Shown: positions 17,536-26,126 of the stretch, piece after piece | Numbering within the stretch: the first letter of the stretch is position 1 | Layout: each line of letters starts with the position of its first letter | NCBI RefSeq assembly: GCF_009647655.1 | Contig: NZ_WJFD01000001.1 | Coordinates: 2,542,001 to 2,606,000 of the forward strand | Reading direction: 5' to 3' | Source of the DNA: Chitinophaga sp. SYP-B3965 | GTDB taxonomy: Bacteria; Bacteroidota; Bacteroidia; Chitinophagales; Chitinophagaceae | Length of the DNA: 64,000 nt | Translations under genes and position numbers: made by a program | The notes under the pieces: generated by a model | What the model was told of the DNA's origin: nothing | Database searches by the model: none | What the model saw: only the letters and a program-made list of their open reading frames with translations

Positions 17536-19641
17536 TTATTCAACTTTTTGCCGCTCCTGTACCAATACCAGGTCGCTCATTTTCACATTGATGGGAATGT
17601 TCCCGATCTGTACGATAGCACTCTTATTCCTTAGTTCTGTTACTTTACCTACCTGGTTATTCGAGCGGATCTTCACCCGGTCTCCTACCTTGATCTCTCC
17701 TGCCAGTTCTTCAAATTTATCCTGTACTTTCTTCTGCAATTTCTCGTTGATGGACTTTTCCTTTTTACGGAACAGCAGCGCCTCTGCCTGTTTGATCACT
17801 TTCGCCTTATCATCTGTGCGCTTCCATTCAAATACGATCTGTTTCAGTTTGCGCTCCATATCTTTCAGGTAGATGATCTCTTCTTCCCTGATCTGGTTTT
17901 GCAGCTTCAACAGGGTATATTGTTGCTGCACGCGTTCTTTGTCAGACAGTATTTCGTATTCTTTCTTCAGTCTTTCGTTTTCTTTGAGTAGTTTCTGTAG
18001 TTCTTTTTCTTTGCTTTCTACTTTTTGCAGGTCCTGTTCTGCTTTATTCAGTAATTTATCTAAGCGGAAATGTCCGTCGTCTACTAATTTGCGTGCCCTG
18101 CTGATGAGGGCAGGGTCCATGCCTATACGCTGCGCGATGGAGAACGTATAGGAACTGCCGGGTTTGCCAATGAGCAGTTTATACATGGGCAGCAGGTTCT
18201 CTTCATCAAATCCCATGGCCGCATTCAGGATCCCTTTCACTTTACCGGCCATGATCTTCAGGTTGAGGTAGTGGGTGGTTACGATGCCAAAGGCATGTTT
18301 CCGGGCCAGCTCTTCCATGATCACCTCTGCAAAAGCTCCGCCCAGGTTAGGATCGGAGCCGCTGCCCAATTCATCTATGAAGAACAATGTTTTACCATTG
18401 GCGTTCTCCATAAAGTGTTTCATATTCTTCAGGTGCGAACTATAGGTGCTCAGTTCAAATTCCAGGCTTTGGGTATCCCCGATGTGGATCATCAGGTTCC
18501 GGAAGATGCCCAGCTGGCTGCTGGGGTGTACCGGTACCAGTAATCCGGCCTGCAACATGAGCTGAATGAGCCCTACTGTTTTTAGCGTCACCGTTTTCCC
18601 TCCTGCGTTAGGCCCGCTGATCACGAGGATGTGATTGTCCTTGTTCAGCGTCATGTTCACGGGGATGGTGGGCTTTCCCTGTTTGCGGTTATACAAAAGC
18701 AGCAAAGGATGATAAGCTTCTACCAGATGCAACTGCGCATGTGGCTCCACCGTGGGGTAGTTTCCGTTTACATCCAGTGCCAGCCGGGCTTTTGCACGTA
18801 TAAAATCATAAATACCAAGGGTATCATGATATTGCTGCAATAAGCCATGGAATTTGGCCAGTTCTGAAGTGAGGTTCTTAAGGATGGCATATACCTCCCG
18901 CTGTTCATCTCTTTCCAGGGAGAATACCTCATTGTTCAGGTGGATAGTTTCCTCTGGTTCCAGGAAAGCGGTGCGGCGGGTATCTGATTCCCCGTGCAGT
19001 ATCCCTTTCACCATTCGTTTTTGTTCAGCAAAGATGGCCACTACCCTGCGCCCGTTGAGAAAACTCTCTTCAATATCCGCCAGATAGCCCTGTTTCTGCA
19101 ATTTGCCCAGGATCTTATCGAACACTCTCCGGAGGTCTGTCCTTTTGCGGAACAGGTTCATCCGGATCTTTGCCAGTTCAGGTGTTGCATTGTCGCGTAC
19201 CTGCCCTGTTTCATCCAGCACTTCATCTATCAGCGAAACGATCTTCTTTTCGTAATGTATTTCTTTAATGAGCCCGTACAGCCCCCAATAAGTCACCCTT
19301 CTGTCTGCATCAAAGAAACGGACAATGCTGTTCATTCCTTCCGCCAGTTTGCGGAGTTGCATGAATTGTTCCCCGGCCAGCACGGCGCCCTGAATTTCCA
19401 GCAGGCGTAATTCCTGCTTTAGATTGAGGACGTAATCATTGGGGAAGTGCTGTTGGATCAGCACCAATTGTTTATACTCATGCGCCTGTTGAAGCGCAGT
19501 CTTTACGTAGTCAATATGTGTATGCAGGCGCAGTTCATCGGCCATTTGCTTGCCCAGCTCCGTTTTACAATGTTCCTGCAACAAAACCTTAACCTTGTCA
19601 AATTCCAACTGCACCGGCGCCGATTCTGGAAAATATTTCAC
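17536..19641 (-). CDS. MutS2-like DNA-binding ATPase lacking the Smr domain
   Basis: The 701-residue protein has the MutS2 core: an N-terminal helical region, the ABC-type ATPase with Walker A GPNAGGKT (residues 343-350) and Walker B LFFIDELGSGSDP (about 420), and the switch THYLNLK. A long charged coiled coil (about 520-640) and a KOW-like end (VGDRVKIRSNNQVGKVTEL) follow. Canonical MutS2 is near 780 residues and ends in an Smr nuclease domain, which is absent here: the frame stops right after LVLVQERQKVE. The family acts in recombination suppression or rescue of collided ribosomes, and loss of Smr removes the nuclease step. Confidence 0.9.
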   Translation of the reverse strand: MKYFPESAPVQLEFDKVKVLLQEHCKTELGKQMADELRLHTHIDYVKTALQQAHEYKQLVLIQQHFPNDYVLNLKQELRLLEIQGAVLAGEQFMQLRKLAEGMNSIVRFFDADRRVTYWGLYGLIKEIHYEKKIVSLIDEVLDETGQVRDNATPELAKIRMNLFRKRTDLRRVFDKILGKLQKQGYLADIEESFLNGRRVVAIFAEQKRMVKGILHGESDTRRTAFLEPEETIHLNNEVFSLERDEQREVYAILKNLTSELAKFHGLLQQYHDTLGIYDFIRAKARLALDVNGNYPTVEPHAQLHLVEAYHPLLLLYNRKQGKPTIPVNMTLNKDNHILVISGPNAGGKTVTLKTVGLIQLMLQAGLLVPVHPSSQLGIFRNLMIHIGDTQSLEFELSTYSSHLKNMKHFMENANGKTLFFIDELGSGSDPNLGGAFAEVIMEELARKHAFGIVTTHYLNLKIMAGKVKGILNAAMGFDEENLLPMYKLLIGKPGSSYTFSIAQRIGMDPALISRARKLVDDGHFRLDKLLNKAEQDLQKVESKEKELQKLLKENERLKKEYEILSDKERVQQQYTLLKLQNQIREEEIIYLKDMERKLKQIVFEWKRTDDKAKVIKQAEALLFRKKEKSINEKLQKKVQDKFEELAGEIKVGDRVKIRSNNQVGKVTELRNKSAIVQIGNIPINVKMSDLVLVQERQKVE

Positions 19642-19754
19642 CTTCTAATTTTTAATAATTTCAGCTGCCGGCCCATGCAGCTTATCCTTTTTTTCGTTCC
19701 GCAAAGTTGGCCTATCTCATGCAATTGATAAAAAATGATTGATCAACAGCGAGT

Positions 19755-19785
19755 CATGAATGACAAATGCGGTTTATCATTCATG
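19755..19785. repeat. Hairpin in the divergent mutS2-like/msrA intergenic region
   Basis: CATGAATGACAAA (19755-19767) pairs with TTTATCATTCATG (19773-19785) at 12 of 13 positions around a TGCGG loop. No T run follows on either strand, so it is not an obvious terminator. It lies between two divergent genes and could be an operator. Confidence 0.45.
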
Positions 19786-19869
19786 CTTTACTCAAAAGAA
19801 TGTTAAAGTTACTTAACTTGTTGATCCAAACCGCCATGGATATCGTAATTTGATGTACAGATAAAGCAT

Positions 19870-20526
19870 ATGAAACACATTAAAAGATACCTTTTGTTCG
19901 TGGCGATGCTGGGTTCCAGCCTCGCATCCTGCGCTCAGCAACAGGGAAAAACAGAAAAAGAACCAGGAGATATGACCATTAATAAAGATCAAAAAACGGA
20001 AACGGCCATCTTTGGGAACGGTTGTTTCTGGTGCACAGAGGCCATCTTCCAGCAACTGGACGGGGTGTTAAAAGTGGAATCCGGCTATTCCGGCGGGGCT
20101 AACCCTAATCCTACTTACGATGAAGTATGTACGGGCCTGACCGGGCATGCGGAAGCGGCCAGGATCACTTACGATCCGGCAAAGATCAGTTATGCTACCC
20201 TGCTGGAAGCATTCTGGGGGAGCCATGACCCTACCACTCTGAACCGCCAGGGAAATGACGTGGGTACGCAATACCGCTCTGTGATCTTCTACGAAAACGA
20301 AGAACAGCATAAAGAGGCCGAATTTTACAAAAAGAAGTTACAGGAGTCCGGGGCATTCAAGGACCCGATTGTGACGGAAATAGCGCCTTTTAAGGAGTTT
20401 TATGTGGCGGAGAACTACCATCAGAACTATTATAACCAGAATGGCTCAGCGCCTTACTGCACTTATGTGATCAAACCTAAGCTGGAAAAGTTCAAGAAAG
20501 CGTTTAAGGATAAGCTGAAACATTAG
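19870..20526 (+). CDS. msrA: Peptide methionine-S-sulfoxide reductase, lipoprotein form
   Basis: The 218-residue protein has a signal peptide with lipobox (SLASC), so it should sit outside the cytoplasm. The MsrA catalytic motif GCFWCTE is near residue 52 with the nucleophilic cysteine. The family blocks VESGYSGG, TYDEVCTGLTGHAEA, FWGSHDPTTLNRQGNDVGTQYRS and NYHQNYYN follow. It reduces methionine S-sulfoxide in oxidised envelope proteins. No msrB domain or neighbour is present. It is monocistronic, followed by a terminator. Confidence 0.95.
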   Translation: MKHIKRYLLFVAMLGSSLASCAQQQGKTEKEPGDMTINKDQKTETAIFGNGCFWCTEAIFQQLDGVLKVESGYSGGANPNPTYDEVCTGLTGHAEAARITYDPAKISYATLLEAFWGSHDPTTLNRQGNDVGTQYRSVIFYENEEQHKEAEFYKKKLQESGAFKDPIVTEIAPFKEFYVAENYHQNYYNQNGSAPYCTYVIKPKLEKFKKAFKDKLKH

Positions 20527-20548
20527 GAGAATTAATTATAATATGGGG

Positions 20549-20583
20549 AAAGAGGGGTCTTGTTTCAGGGCTCCTCTTTTTTT
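20549..20583 (+). terminator. Intrinsic terminator after msrA
   Basis: AAAGAGGGGTC (20549-20559) pairs with GGCTCCTCTTT (20569-20579), including two G-U pairs, followed by a run of T to 20583. It begins 22 bp after the msrA stop. Confidence 0.85.
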
Positions 20584-20717
20584 ATGATAGTATATTACCG
20601 GTTAGGGCTGAGCGAAGCTTAATCGAACCTGAAGCGAAGGTGAACCGAAGGATCGCCCTTGGTGAAGAGGGTTAAAATAGTATGCAAAAAGGTGTTTGAA
20701 AGGGAGCTTAAGCGTAT

Positions 20718-20761
20718 CAATCCCGTAGCAATCCCGTATCAATCCCGTATCCATCCCGTAT
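20718..20761. repeat. Four tandem 11-bp repeats (CAATCCCGTAT)
   Basis: Units start at 20718, 20729, 20740 and 20751: CAATCCCGTAG, CAATCCCGTAT twice, and CCATCCCGTAT. The period is exactly 11 bp with no spacer, about one helical turn. The array lies between msrA and the convergent small membrane protein gene, 36 bp from that gene's end. The preceding 100 bp also contain GA-rich imperfect repeats (GAAGCGAAGG, GAACCGAAGG). Confidence 0.8.
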
Positions 20762-20796
20762 TAAGGTGGGGTACCTGTCACTATGACACATCAATA

Positions 20797-20997
20797 TCAC
20801 AACATTTCCAGCTTTTTGCTGCCTTTGTACATCCAGGATAAAAGGAAATAAGCAATCGCAGTGATGATCAGCACGTAGCCAATAAAGCCTACGGTTAAAA
20901 TTGCTTCCATGCCGATCCAGTTTTGGATCTCTGCAAAATAAGCGAGTACTGCGAGTAAGATTCCTGTCATTCCACCGATAATGGTAATCGTTTTCAT
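20797..20997 (-). CDS. Small two-helix membrane protein
   Basis: This 66-residue protein has two hydrophobic segments (about residues 3-20 and 32-56) and a short basic end (MYKGSKKLEML). It has a clean ATG start. I do not recognise a family. It is separated from neighbours by 212 and 270 bp, so it is probably transcribed alone. Confidence 0.55.
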   Translation of the reverse strand: MKTITIIGGMTGILLAVLAYFAEIQNWIGMEAILTVGFIGYVLIITAIAYFLLSWMYKGSKKLEML

Positions 20998-21152
20998 GAG
21001 GTGTTGATTTGGGTTACGTCACTCATATAACGTACCAGAAATTAAAAGGTTTACAGGTGGCTATAAAGATTTTCCTGATCGCTTGCTGGTGGAAGAACAC
21101 CACGGCTGAAGGTGAATTGGGGCATTCCCGCTATCTGTGGAAAAAATACGAC

Positions 21153-21188
21153 AAAAAAAAGGAGTGTACCCCAATATGGTACACTCCT
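21153..21188 (-). terminator. Intrinsic terminator of the DUF1080/oxidoreductase operon
   Basis: AGGAGTGTACC (21160-21170) and GGTACACTCCT (21178-21188) form a perfect 11-bp stem with a 7-nt loop. On the minus strand it is followed by eight U residues. It lies 21 bp beyond the stop codon of the HEAT/DUF1080 gene. Confidence 0.9.
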
Positions 21189-21209
21189 CTCCTCCCCAAA
21201 GGGGGGCAT

Positions 21210-24200
21210 TTATTTCTTCGTAAGGTCTTTAATTCGAATGTTCCTGAAACGTACTACGGAACCATGACCTAAGAAACCAATGTGCCCGGTAGTGTTTTTC
21301 AGACCGGGATGGTCCTTATGATCCAGGGTGCCTTTATCACGTGGTTCAGCAATATCGCCGTCTGTAATTACGGTACCGTTCAGTTCCACAGTGATGTGGG
21401 TGCCTTTCACGGTCACCTGCTCATAGTTCCACTCCCCTGTTGGTTTGAGGAAACCGCGTTTGGCAGGGATCACACCATACACAGAACCATGGTACTGGTA
21501 AACGTGCAGGTTCTTATAGATATCTGCTTCATTATCCAGGATCTGTAATTCCATACCCTGGTAAGCAGCATCTCCTGTGAGCGGAGCGCGGATACCGAGG
21601 CCGTTGTTAGCACCGGGAGTGAGCTGGAATTCCATCCGGTAAACGAAGTCGGCATATTCATCTTTAGTATAAAGATTACCGCCGCCACCGTTCTGTGGAT
21701 AGATCACCATATCTCCATTCTCAATGATATAGCTGGTGGTGTTACCTGTCCATTCGTGCATGTTAGTACCGTCGAAGAGGATCTTGTACCCTTCTTTCTG
21801 TTCTGCATCGCTGAGTGTGAAAGGTTTTACTTTTTCAAACTCACGCACATAGAGATTACGGTAAGCTACGTAAGTGCCATGCGCCTGTAACTCCAGCTGC
21901 TCTTCTGCGAAGATGGGCAGCTTGCGGTCCCAGTAGTTTTCCAGCATTACATTGTTCACTACCAGTTCTCCGTTCAGGTAAACCGTTACACGATCTCCCT
22001 TCATGATGATGCGGAAGTTATTCCATTCACCAATGGCATTGTCTGCCACTTTCAGGGGTTTGCTTTCGTTCTTTGCATTATTATACAAACCACCTGATCC
22101 TACCTGGGCACCTACATCTCTGCGGGTTGTATCCCAGATCTGTACCTGTGGTGTACCACGCAGGTAGATACCGGCATCACCGTCTTTGGTGATCTTCCAG
22201 TCCACAAACATTTCAAAGTCGCCATATTTCTTCTCTGTGCAGAGGTTATCACCATGACCGCCGAAAACCAGCAGGCCATCTTTCGCGCTCCATCCTTCTT
22301 TCATTTTCACATCTGCTTTCTCCTGTTCTGTTTTCAGGGTAGCAGCATCCATCTTGGCACGTTTAATCGGATTAGCTACGAGGCCTTTCCAGCCGCTGAG
22401 GTCCTTACCGTTGAACATGGATACGAATCCTTCGCCGGCAGGCATTTCAGAGAGGTATTTGCGGATAGCTTCGCGTTGATAATCCGCATCGCCGCCTTTC
22501 AGTGTTTTAGAAGTTTTATCTAACAGGCCGCGAACAATGGCACCGCTGTAAGTTTTATCTGCCAGTGCAATGTTCATCACAGCCACTGCTGCATCCTGTT
22601 GTACGGAAGCATCATCCAGGAACTGACCAGCGAAGATCAGCGCAGGGAATGTTTTACATTGTTCTGTTTGTTGCAGGATGGTTTTCTTCAAACGTGCATC
22701 CTGTGCCAGTTCCATCGCATTGGAAAGCATCAGCAAACGCTGATCTGCAGTAGTTGCCGCTTTTGCCAAACGTACATAACCAGCCAGGGCTGTATTGCGA
22801 TACGTTGCATCCGTGCGTGCAATTTTAATGAGCGTGTTGGCTACGCTGCCATCTTTCCATTCATTCAAGGCAGCAACAGCAGCTTGCTTTTGAGAAGCCG
22901 TGCCATTATCAAATGCTGCATTTACTTCTGTGAGTGCATCAGCACCACCAATGCCAGCTAAAACAGCATAGTACCGTTCTTTCTTTGCAGGTGCTTCCTG
23001 TGCCATCTGTGCAGTGATCGCTTTCGCGTCTGCGCCGGTATTGATCACCGCAGCCTGTAAAGCTTTGATATCTTTTGCATTCTCTGCAGCAGATAACAAT
23101 TTGAATAAGGCAGGCAGGTTCTCTGCTGTTACGATATCCTGCAAACCATTGATGGCTGCGGAACGTACACTTTCATTAGAAGAGGTGGTGAGTGCCAGTA
23201 CCGGCGCAACCTGCTTGTCTGCTTTACGGCCTGCTACTACTTCTATCAACGCTACCTGCGCAGCGGCAGGCATGCCAGGGATGGCAGCAGCAGCTTGTTG
23301 CGCTACTTCGTCACCCTTGATCGTTTTCAATACACCTTGTACAGCAGCAACTTCTTTTGCATCACCTTTCTTCATCACCGCCAGCAATGCAGGGATAGCG
23401 CTTGTTCCGCCAGCCTGGCCTGCAGCTTTGATAGCCGCAAGTCTTACACAGGCATCTTTATCCGTGAGAGCTTTGATGATAACAGGTGCAGCTTCCGTTG
23501 CTTTATTGTTACCCAGCATGGTGATCACAGCAGCTTTGCCACCAGTGTTCGCTTTTGCCAGGGATTTGATCCAGAGTGCAGTAGCAGCAGGGTCCAGCGA
23601 AGTGCCTGCATATTTCAGTGCGGCATCGCGGAATTCCGGTTGCGGATCATTTACTGCAGAGAGCAATACGGGCAGGTTCTTACTGCCATCTATCTGGTTG
23701 AGCAGGTATAATGCAGCGGTGCGTACATGCACCTGGTCTGCTCCTTTTGCTTCTTTCAGTAACGTCTGTGCAATCTTTGCACCTGCAGCGCTTTGTCCTT
23801 TTACATGCAGTTGTTGTGCATACAACAGGTACGAAGCGGTGGCGTTGGTTTCATCATATTTATAACCGGCTTTGGCAGCAGCGCCTGCTAATGCAGATGC
23901 GGCAGAAGGGTCAGCAATATGTGCCAGCGCATACAATGTTGTTTTAGCGAGCATCTTATCAGGCTGGTTCAGCAGCGGCAATAATGCCGGTGTGGCATCC
24001 GCTATCTGACCATCTCCTATCACTTCCACCAGCGTTTGTTTGTTACGGCCATTCACCTGTGGCAATGCAGCAAGCAAAGCTTTCTGTGCAGCAGGTGTAT
24101 TGATCTTCACCAGTGTGCGGGCAGCAGGATCCATCAGGCGCTCATCCAGCAGGTAAGGTTGCAGTACACTCACGGAGCCATCGTTGCCCACATGTTGCAA

Positions 24201-24593
24201 TTGCACGATAAGGAATGACGCGATAGAGGATGATTTCACTTCTTTATTATCTTCCTGCTGCAAAGCTTTACCAAATGCTTTGGCAGCTTCGGCGCGTTGT
24301 TTTTCTTTACCGGGTTGGGTTACATAAAAAGCATAACCTGCCAGTGCATATTCCAGCGCGGTGTTATCCCCTTTACCGGGAAGAGCCAGCATAGCGACCA
24401 TGCCTGTGATACCATCTTCGCCCATATCAGACAACGCGTCCATATTGGCTTTAAAGGCAGCTTTATTTTGTGCAGGCTGCTGTGCCAGCAGGTCTGCAAT
24501 TTTAGTATGCGCGGCACGGTTATCCTGTTTTGGCTGCGCCATTACGGCGAGCTGGATAAAACATACAGCTATTAATAGTAAGATCTTCTTCAT
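21210..24593 (-). CDS. Secreted HEAT-repeat protein with two DUF1080 (3-keto-glycoside hydrolase-type) domains
   Basis: The 1127-residue protein has a signal peptide (MKKILLLIAVCFIQLAVMAQ). Alanine-rich HEAT-like repeats follow (about residues 30-700, for example DACVRLAAIKAAGQAGGTSAIPALLAVM). Two DUF1080 domains come next: about 730-930 (FVSMFNGKDLSGWKGL ... VREFEKVKP) and about 934-1125 (KILFDGTNMHEWTG ... VRFRNIRIKDL). DUF1080 proteins adopt a concanavalin-like fold, and some hydrolyse 3-keto-disaccharides or glycosides. The HEAT part is probably a scaffold. The Gfo/Idh gene lies 13 bp upstream, the expected partner that oxidises the sugar C3 hydroxyl. No frame disruption is visible. Confidence 0.92.
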   Translation of the reverse strand: MKKILLLIAVCFIQLAVMAQPKQDNRAAHTKIADLLAQQPAQNKAAFKANMDALSDMGEDGITGMVAMLALPGKGDNTALEYALAGYAFYVTQPGKEKQRAEAAKAFGKALQQEDNKEVKSSSIASFLIVQLQHVGNDGSVSVLQPYLLDERLMDPAARTLVKINTPAAQKALLAALPQVNGRNKQTLVEVIGDGQIADATPALLPLLNQPDKMLAKTTLYALAHIADPSAASALAGAAAKAGYKYDETNATASYLLYAQQLHVKGQSAAGAKIAQTLLKEAKGADQVHVRTAALYLLNQIDGSKNLPVLLSAVNDPQPEFRDAALKYAGTSLDPAATALWIKSLAKANTGGKAAVITMLGNNKATEAAPVIIKALTDKDACVRLAAIKAAGQAGGTSAIPALLAVMKKGDAKEVAAVQGVLKTIKGDEVAQQAAAAIPGMPAAAQVALIEVVAGRKADKQVAPVLALTTSSNESVRSAAINGLQDIVTAENLPALFKLLSAAENAKDIKALQAAVINTGADAKAITAQMAQEAPAKKERYYAVLAGIGGADALTEVNAAFDNGTASQKQAAVAALNEWKDGSVANTLIKIARTDATYRNTALAGYVRLAKAATTADQRLLMLSNAMELAQDARLKKTILQQTEQCKTFPALIFAGQFLDDASVQQDAAVAVMNIALADKTYSGAIVRGLLDKTSKTLKGGDADYQREAIRKYLSEMPAGEGFVSMFNGKDLSGWKGLVANPIKRAKMDAATLKTEQEKADVKMKEGWSAKDGLLVFGGHGDNLCTEKKYGDFEMFVDWKITKDGDAGIYLRGTPQVQIWDTTRRDVGAQVGSGGLYNNAKNESKPLKVADNAIGEWNNFRIIMKGDRVTVYLNGELVVNNVMLENYWDRKLPIFAEEQLELQAHGTYVAYRNLYVREFEKVKPFTLSDAEQKEGYKILFDGTNMHEWTGNTTSYIIENGDMVIYPQNGGGGNLYTKDEYADFVYRMEFQLTPGANNGLGIRAPLTGDAAYQGMELQILDNEADIYKNLHVYQYHGSVYGVIPAKRGFLKPTGEWNYEQVTVKGTHITVELNGTVITDGDIAEPRDKGTLDHKDHPGLKNTTGHIGFLGHGSVVRFRNIRIKDLTKK

Positions 24594-24606
24594 GCTTTAA
24601 TTAATT

Positions 24607-25887
24607 TTAGATGGTCCACGGTCCGCGCATTGGCTGAAAGATCAGTTTGTTTGCGCCTTCATCGTTAATGAACTCCTGTTTTACCGGATCGAATTGAAGA
24701 TCACGGCCTAATTGCAATGCAATCTTACCCATGTTCACGATAGTAGCAGAGCGGTGACCATTCTCTTCGTTCAGTGCAAATTTCTGACGGTTCTTAACGG
24801 CGCCCACAAAGTCTGTTACCTGCGGAGCAGGGTCAGGGAATGCAGCCAATTTCTTTTCCAGGTCCGGGATATCTGATTTGAAACCAGGATACAGCTTGCC
24901 TTTAGGGCCTTCTATATAAGCTGCTTTGGTTTCAGTGCCCGCACCATCCAATACGATCTGGCAGCCATCTGCATAAGTATACGTGATCTTACGCCAGGTA
25001 CCTACTGCGTCAAAGTGCTGCTGTGGTGCATCAATTTCCACTTTAACAGGGCTGGTATCATCCTTACCCAGGAAGTACTGAACAGGGTCAAGATAGTGCT
25101 GACCCATATCACCCAGGCCACCGCCATCATAATCCCAGTAACCTCTGAAAGTGCCATGAACACGGTGAGGGTTATAAGGTTTATAGGGTGCAGGGCCGAG
25201 CCACATGTCGTAATCCAGTTCTTTTGGAACGGATTGTTGTTCCAGGTTGGTTTTACCTACCCAGTAGAACTTCCAGTCGAAGCCTGTGTGTTTGCTCACC
25301 GTTACCTTCAACGGCCATCCGAGCAGGCCGCTGTTCACCAGTTTCTTAATAGGCTCTACTGTAGTGCCCATACCATAAAATCTGTCAGAGAAACGGAACC
25401 AGGTATTGAGCCGGAAGATCCGTCCATGCTGCTGCACTGCTTCAACGAGGCGTTTGCCTTCGCCGATAGTGGCCGTCATGGGCTTTTCACACCAGATGTC
25501 TTTACCTGCGCGTGCTGCATCCGCAGCAATAATGCCGTGCCAGTGCGGCGGGGTAGCCACGTGAACGATGTCTACTTCAGGCAGCTGGATCACTTCCCGG
25601 TAGTCGCTAAAGGTTTTAACACCTTTGGCTTTTTCGCCTAAAGCGTCTAACCCTTTCTGGATGTGGCTTTTATCCACATCACAAATAGCTACTACTTTGG
25701 TGCCTGCGTACTCAAAGTGACCGCGACCCATGCCGCCTGTGCCGATAACCGCTTTTGTAAGCGTATCACTGGGTGCCAGGTAACCGCGTCCCAATACGTG
25801 ACGGGGTACGATAGTGAATGCAGCCAACGCCCCCACAGAGTTCCTGATGAAGGACCTCCTGGAAGAATGGTTTTCTTTCTTTCCCAT
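24607..25887 (-). CDS. Tat-exported Gfo/Idh/MocA-family oxidoreductase
   Basis: I chose the ATG at 25887 (MGKKENHSSRRSFIRNS) because it gives a twin-arginine signal (SRRSFIRNSVGALAAF). An upstream in-frame start at 25929 adds 14 unlikely residues. The enzyme has the Rossmann motif VIGTGGMGRGHFEYAG, the EKPMT motif (WCEKPMTATIGEGKRL) and a C-terminal beta-sheet domain ending with FQPMRGPWTI. The family oxidises sugar hydroxyls with tightly bound NAD(P). With the DUF1080 protein 13 bp downstream it likely forms 3-keto sugars for cleavage in the periplasm. Confidence 0.93.
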   Translation of the reverse strand: MGKKENHSSRRSFIRNSVGALAAFTIVPRHVLGRGYLAPSDTLTKAVIGTGGMGRGHFEYAGTKVVAICDVDKSHIQKGLDALGEKAKGVKTFSDYREVIQLPEVDIVHVATPPHWHGIIAADAARAGKDIWCEKPMTATIGEGKRLVEAVQQHGRIFRLNTWFRFSDRFYGMGTTVEPIKKLVNSGLLGWPLKVTVSKHTGFDWKFYWVGKTNLEQQSVPKELDYDMWLGPAPYKPYNPHRVHGTFRGYWDYDGGGLGDMGQHYLDPVQYFLGKDDTSPVKVEIDAPQQHFDAVGTWRKITYTYADGCQIVLDGAGTETKAAYIEGPKGKLYPGFKSDIPDLEKKLAAFPDPAPQVTDFVGAVKNRQKFALNEENGHRSATIVNMGKIALQLGRDLQFDPVKQEFINDEGANKLIFQPMRGPWTI

Positions 25888-26126
25888 GGTTTTATTTAAG
25901 TGTAAACGTGATTTTCGATTGCCCTGCAAAATACAAATTACATTTCTGGATTTTTGATGGAAATTTTACCGCTTATGGAGATGTTCCCCTGTTTAAGGAA
26001 GAACGGCTGCATTGCTCTACTGTATTGTATTTCAAGGGTGTTTTCTTCTTTTAAAGAGCGGGCTAATTCCACCAACTTTTGAAACTTTTTGAAATAATTA
26101 CTGAAAGGTAGGCTAACTTCATATAA

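Noticed and set aside
19819..19852. msrA promoter based on TTG and TAATTTG
   Set aside because: The -7 candidate is one base short of the TAnnTTTG consensus, and the -33 box is ambiguous.
20718..20761. CRISPR array
   Set aside because: The repeats are 11 bp, with no spacers, and no cas gene is present.
23014..23865. Open frame of 283 codons on the plus strand within the HEAT/DUF1080 gene
   Set aside because: It mirrors Ala-rich codons of the HEAT repeats, and its low-complexity Ala/Ser composition is typical of an antisense shadow.
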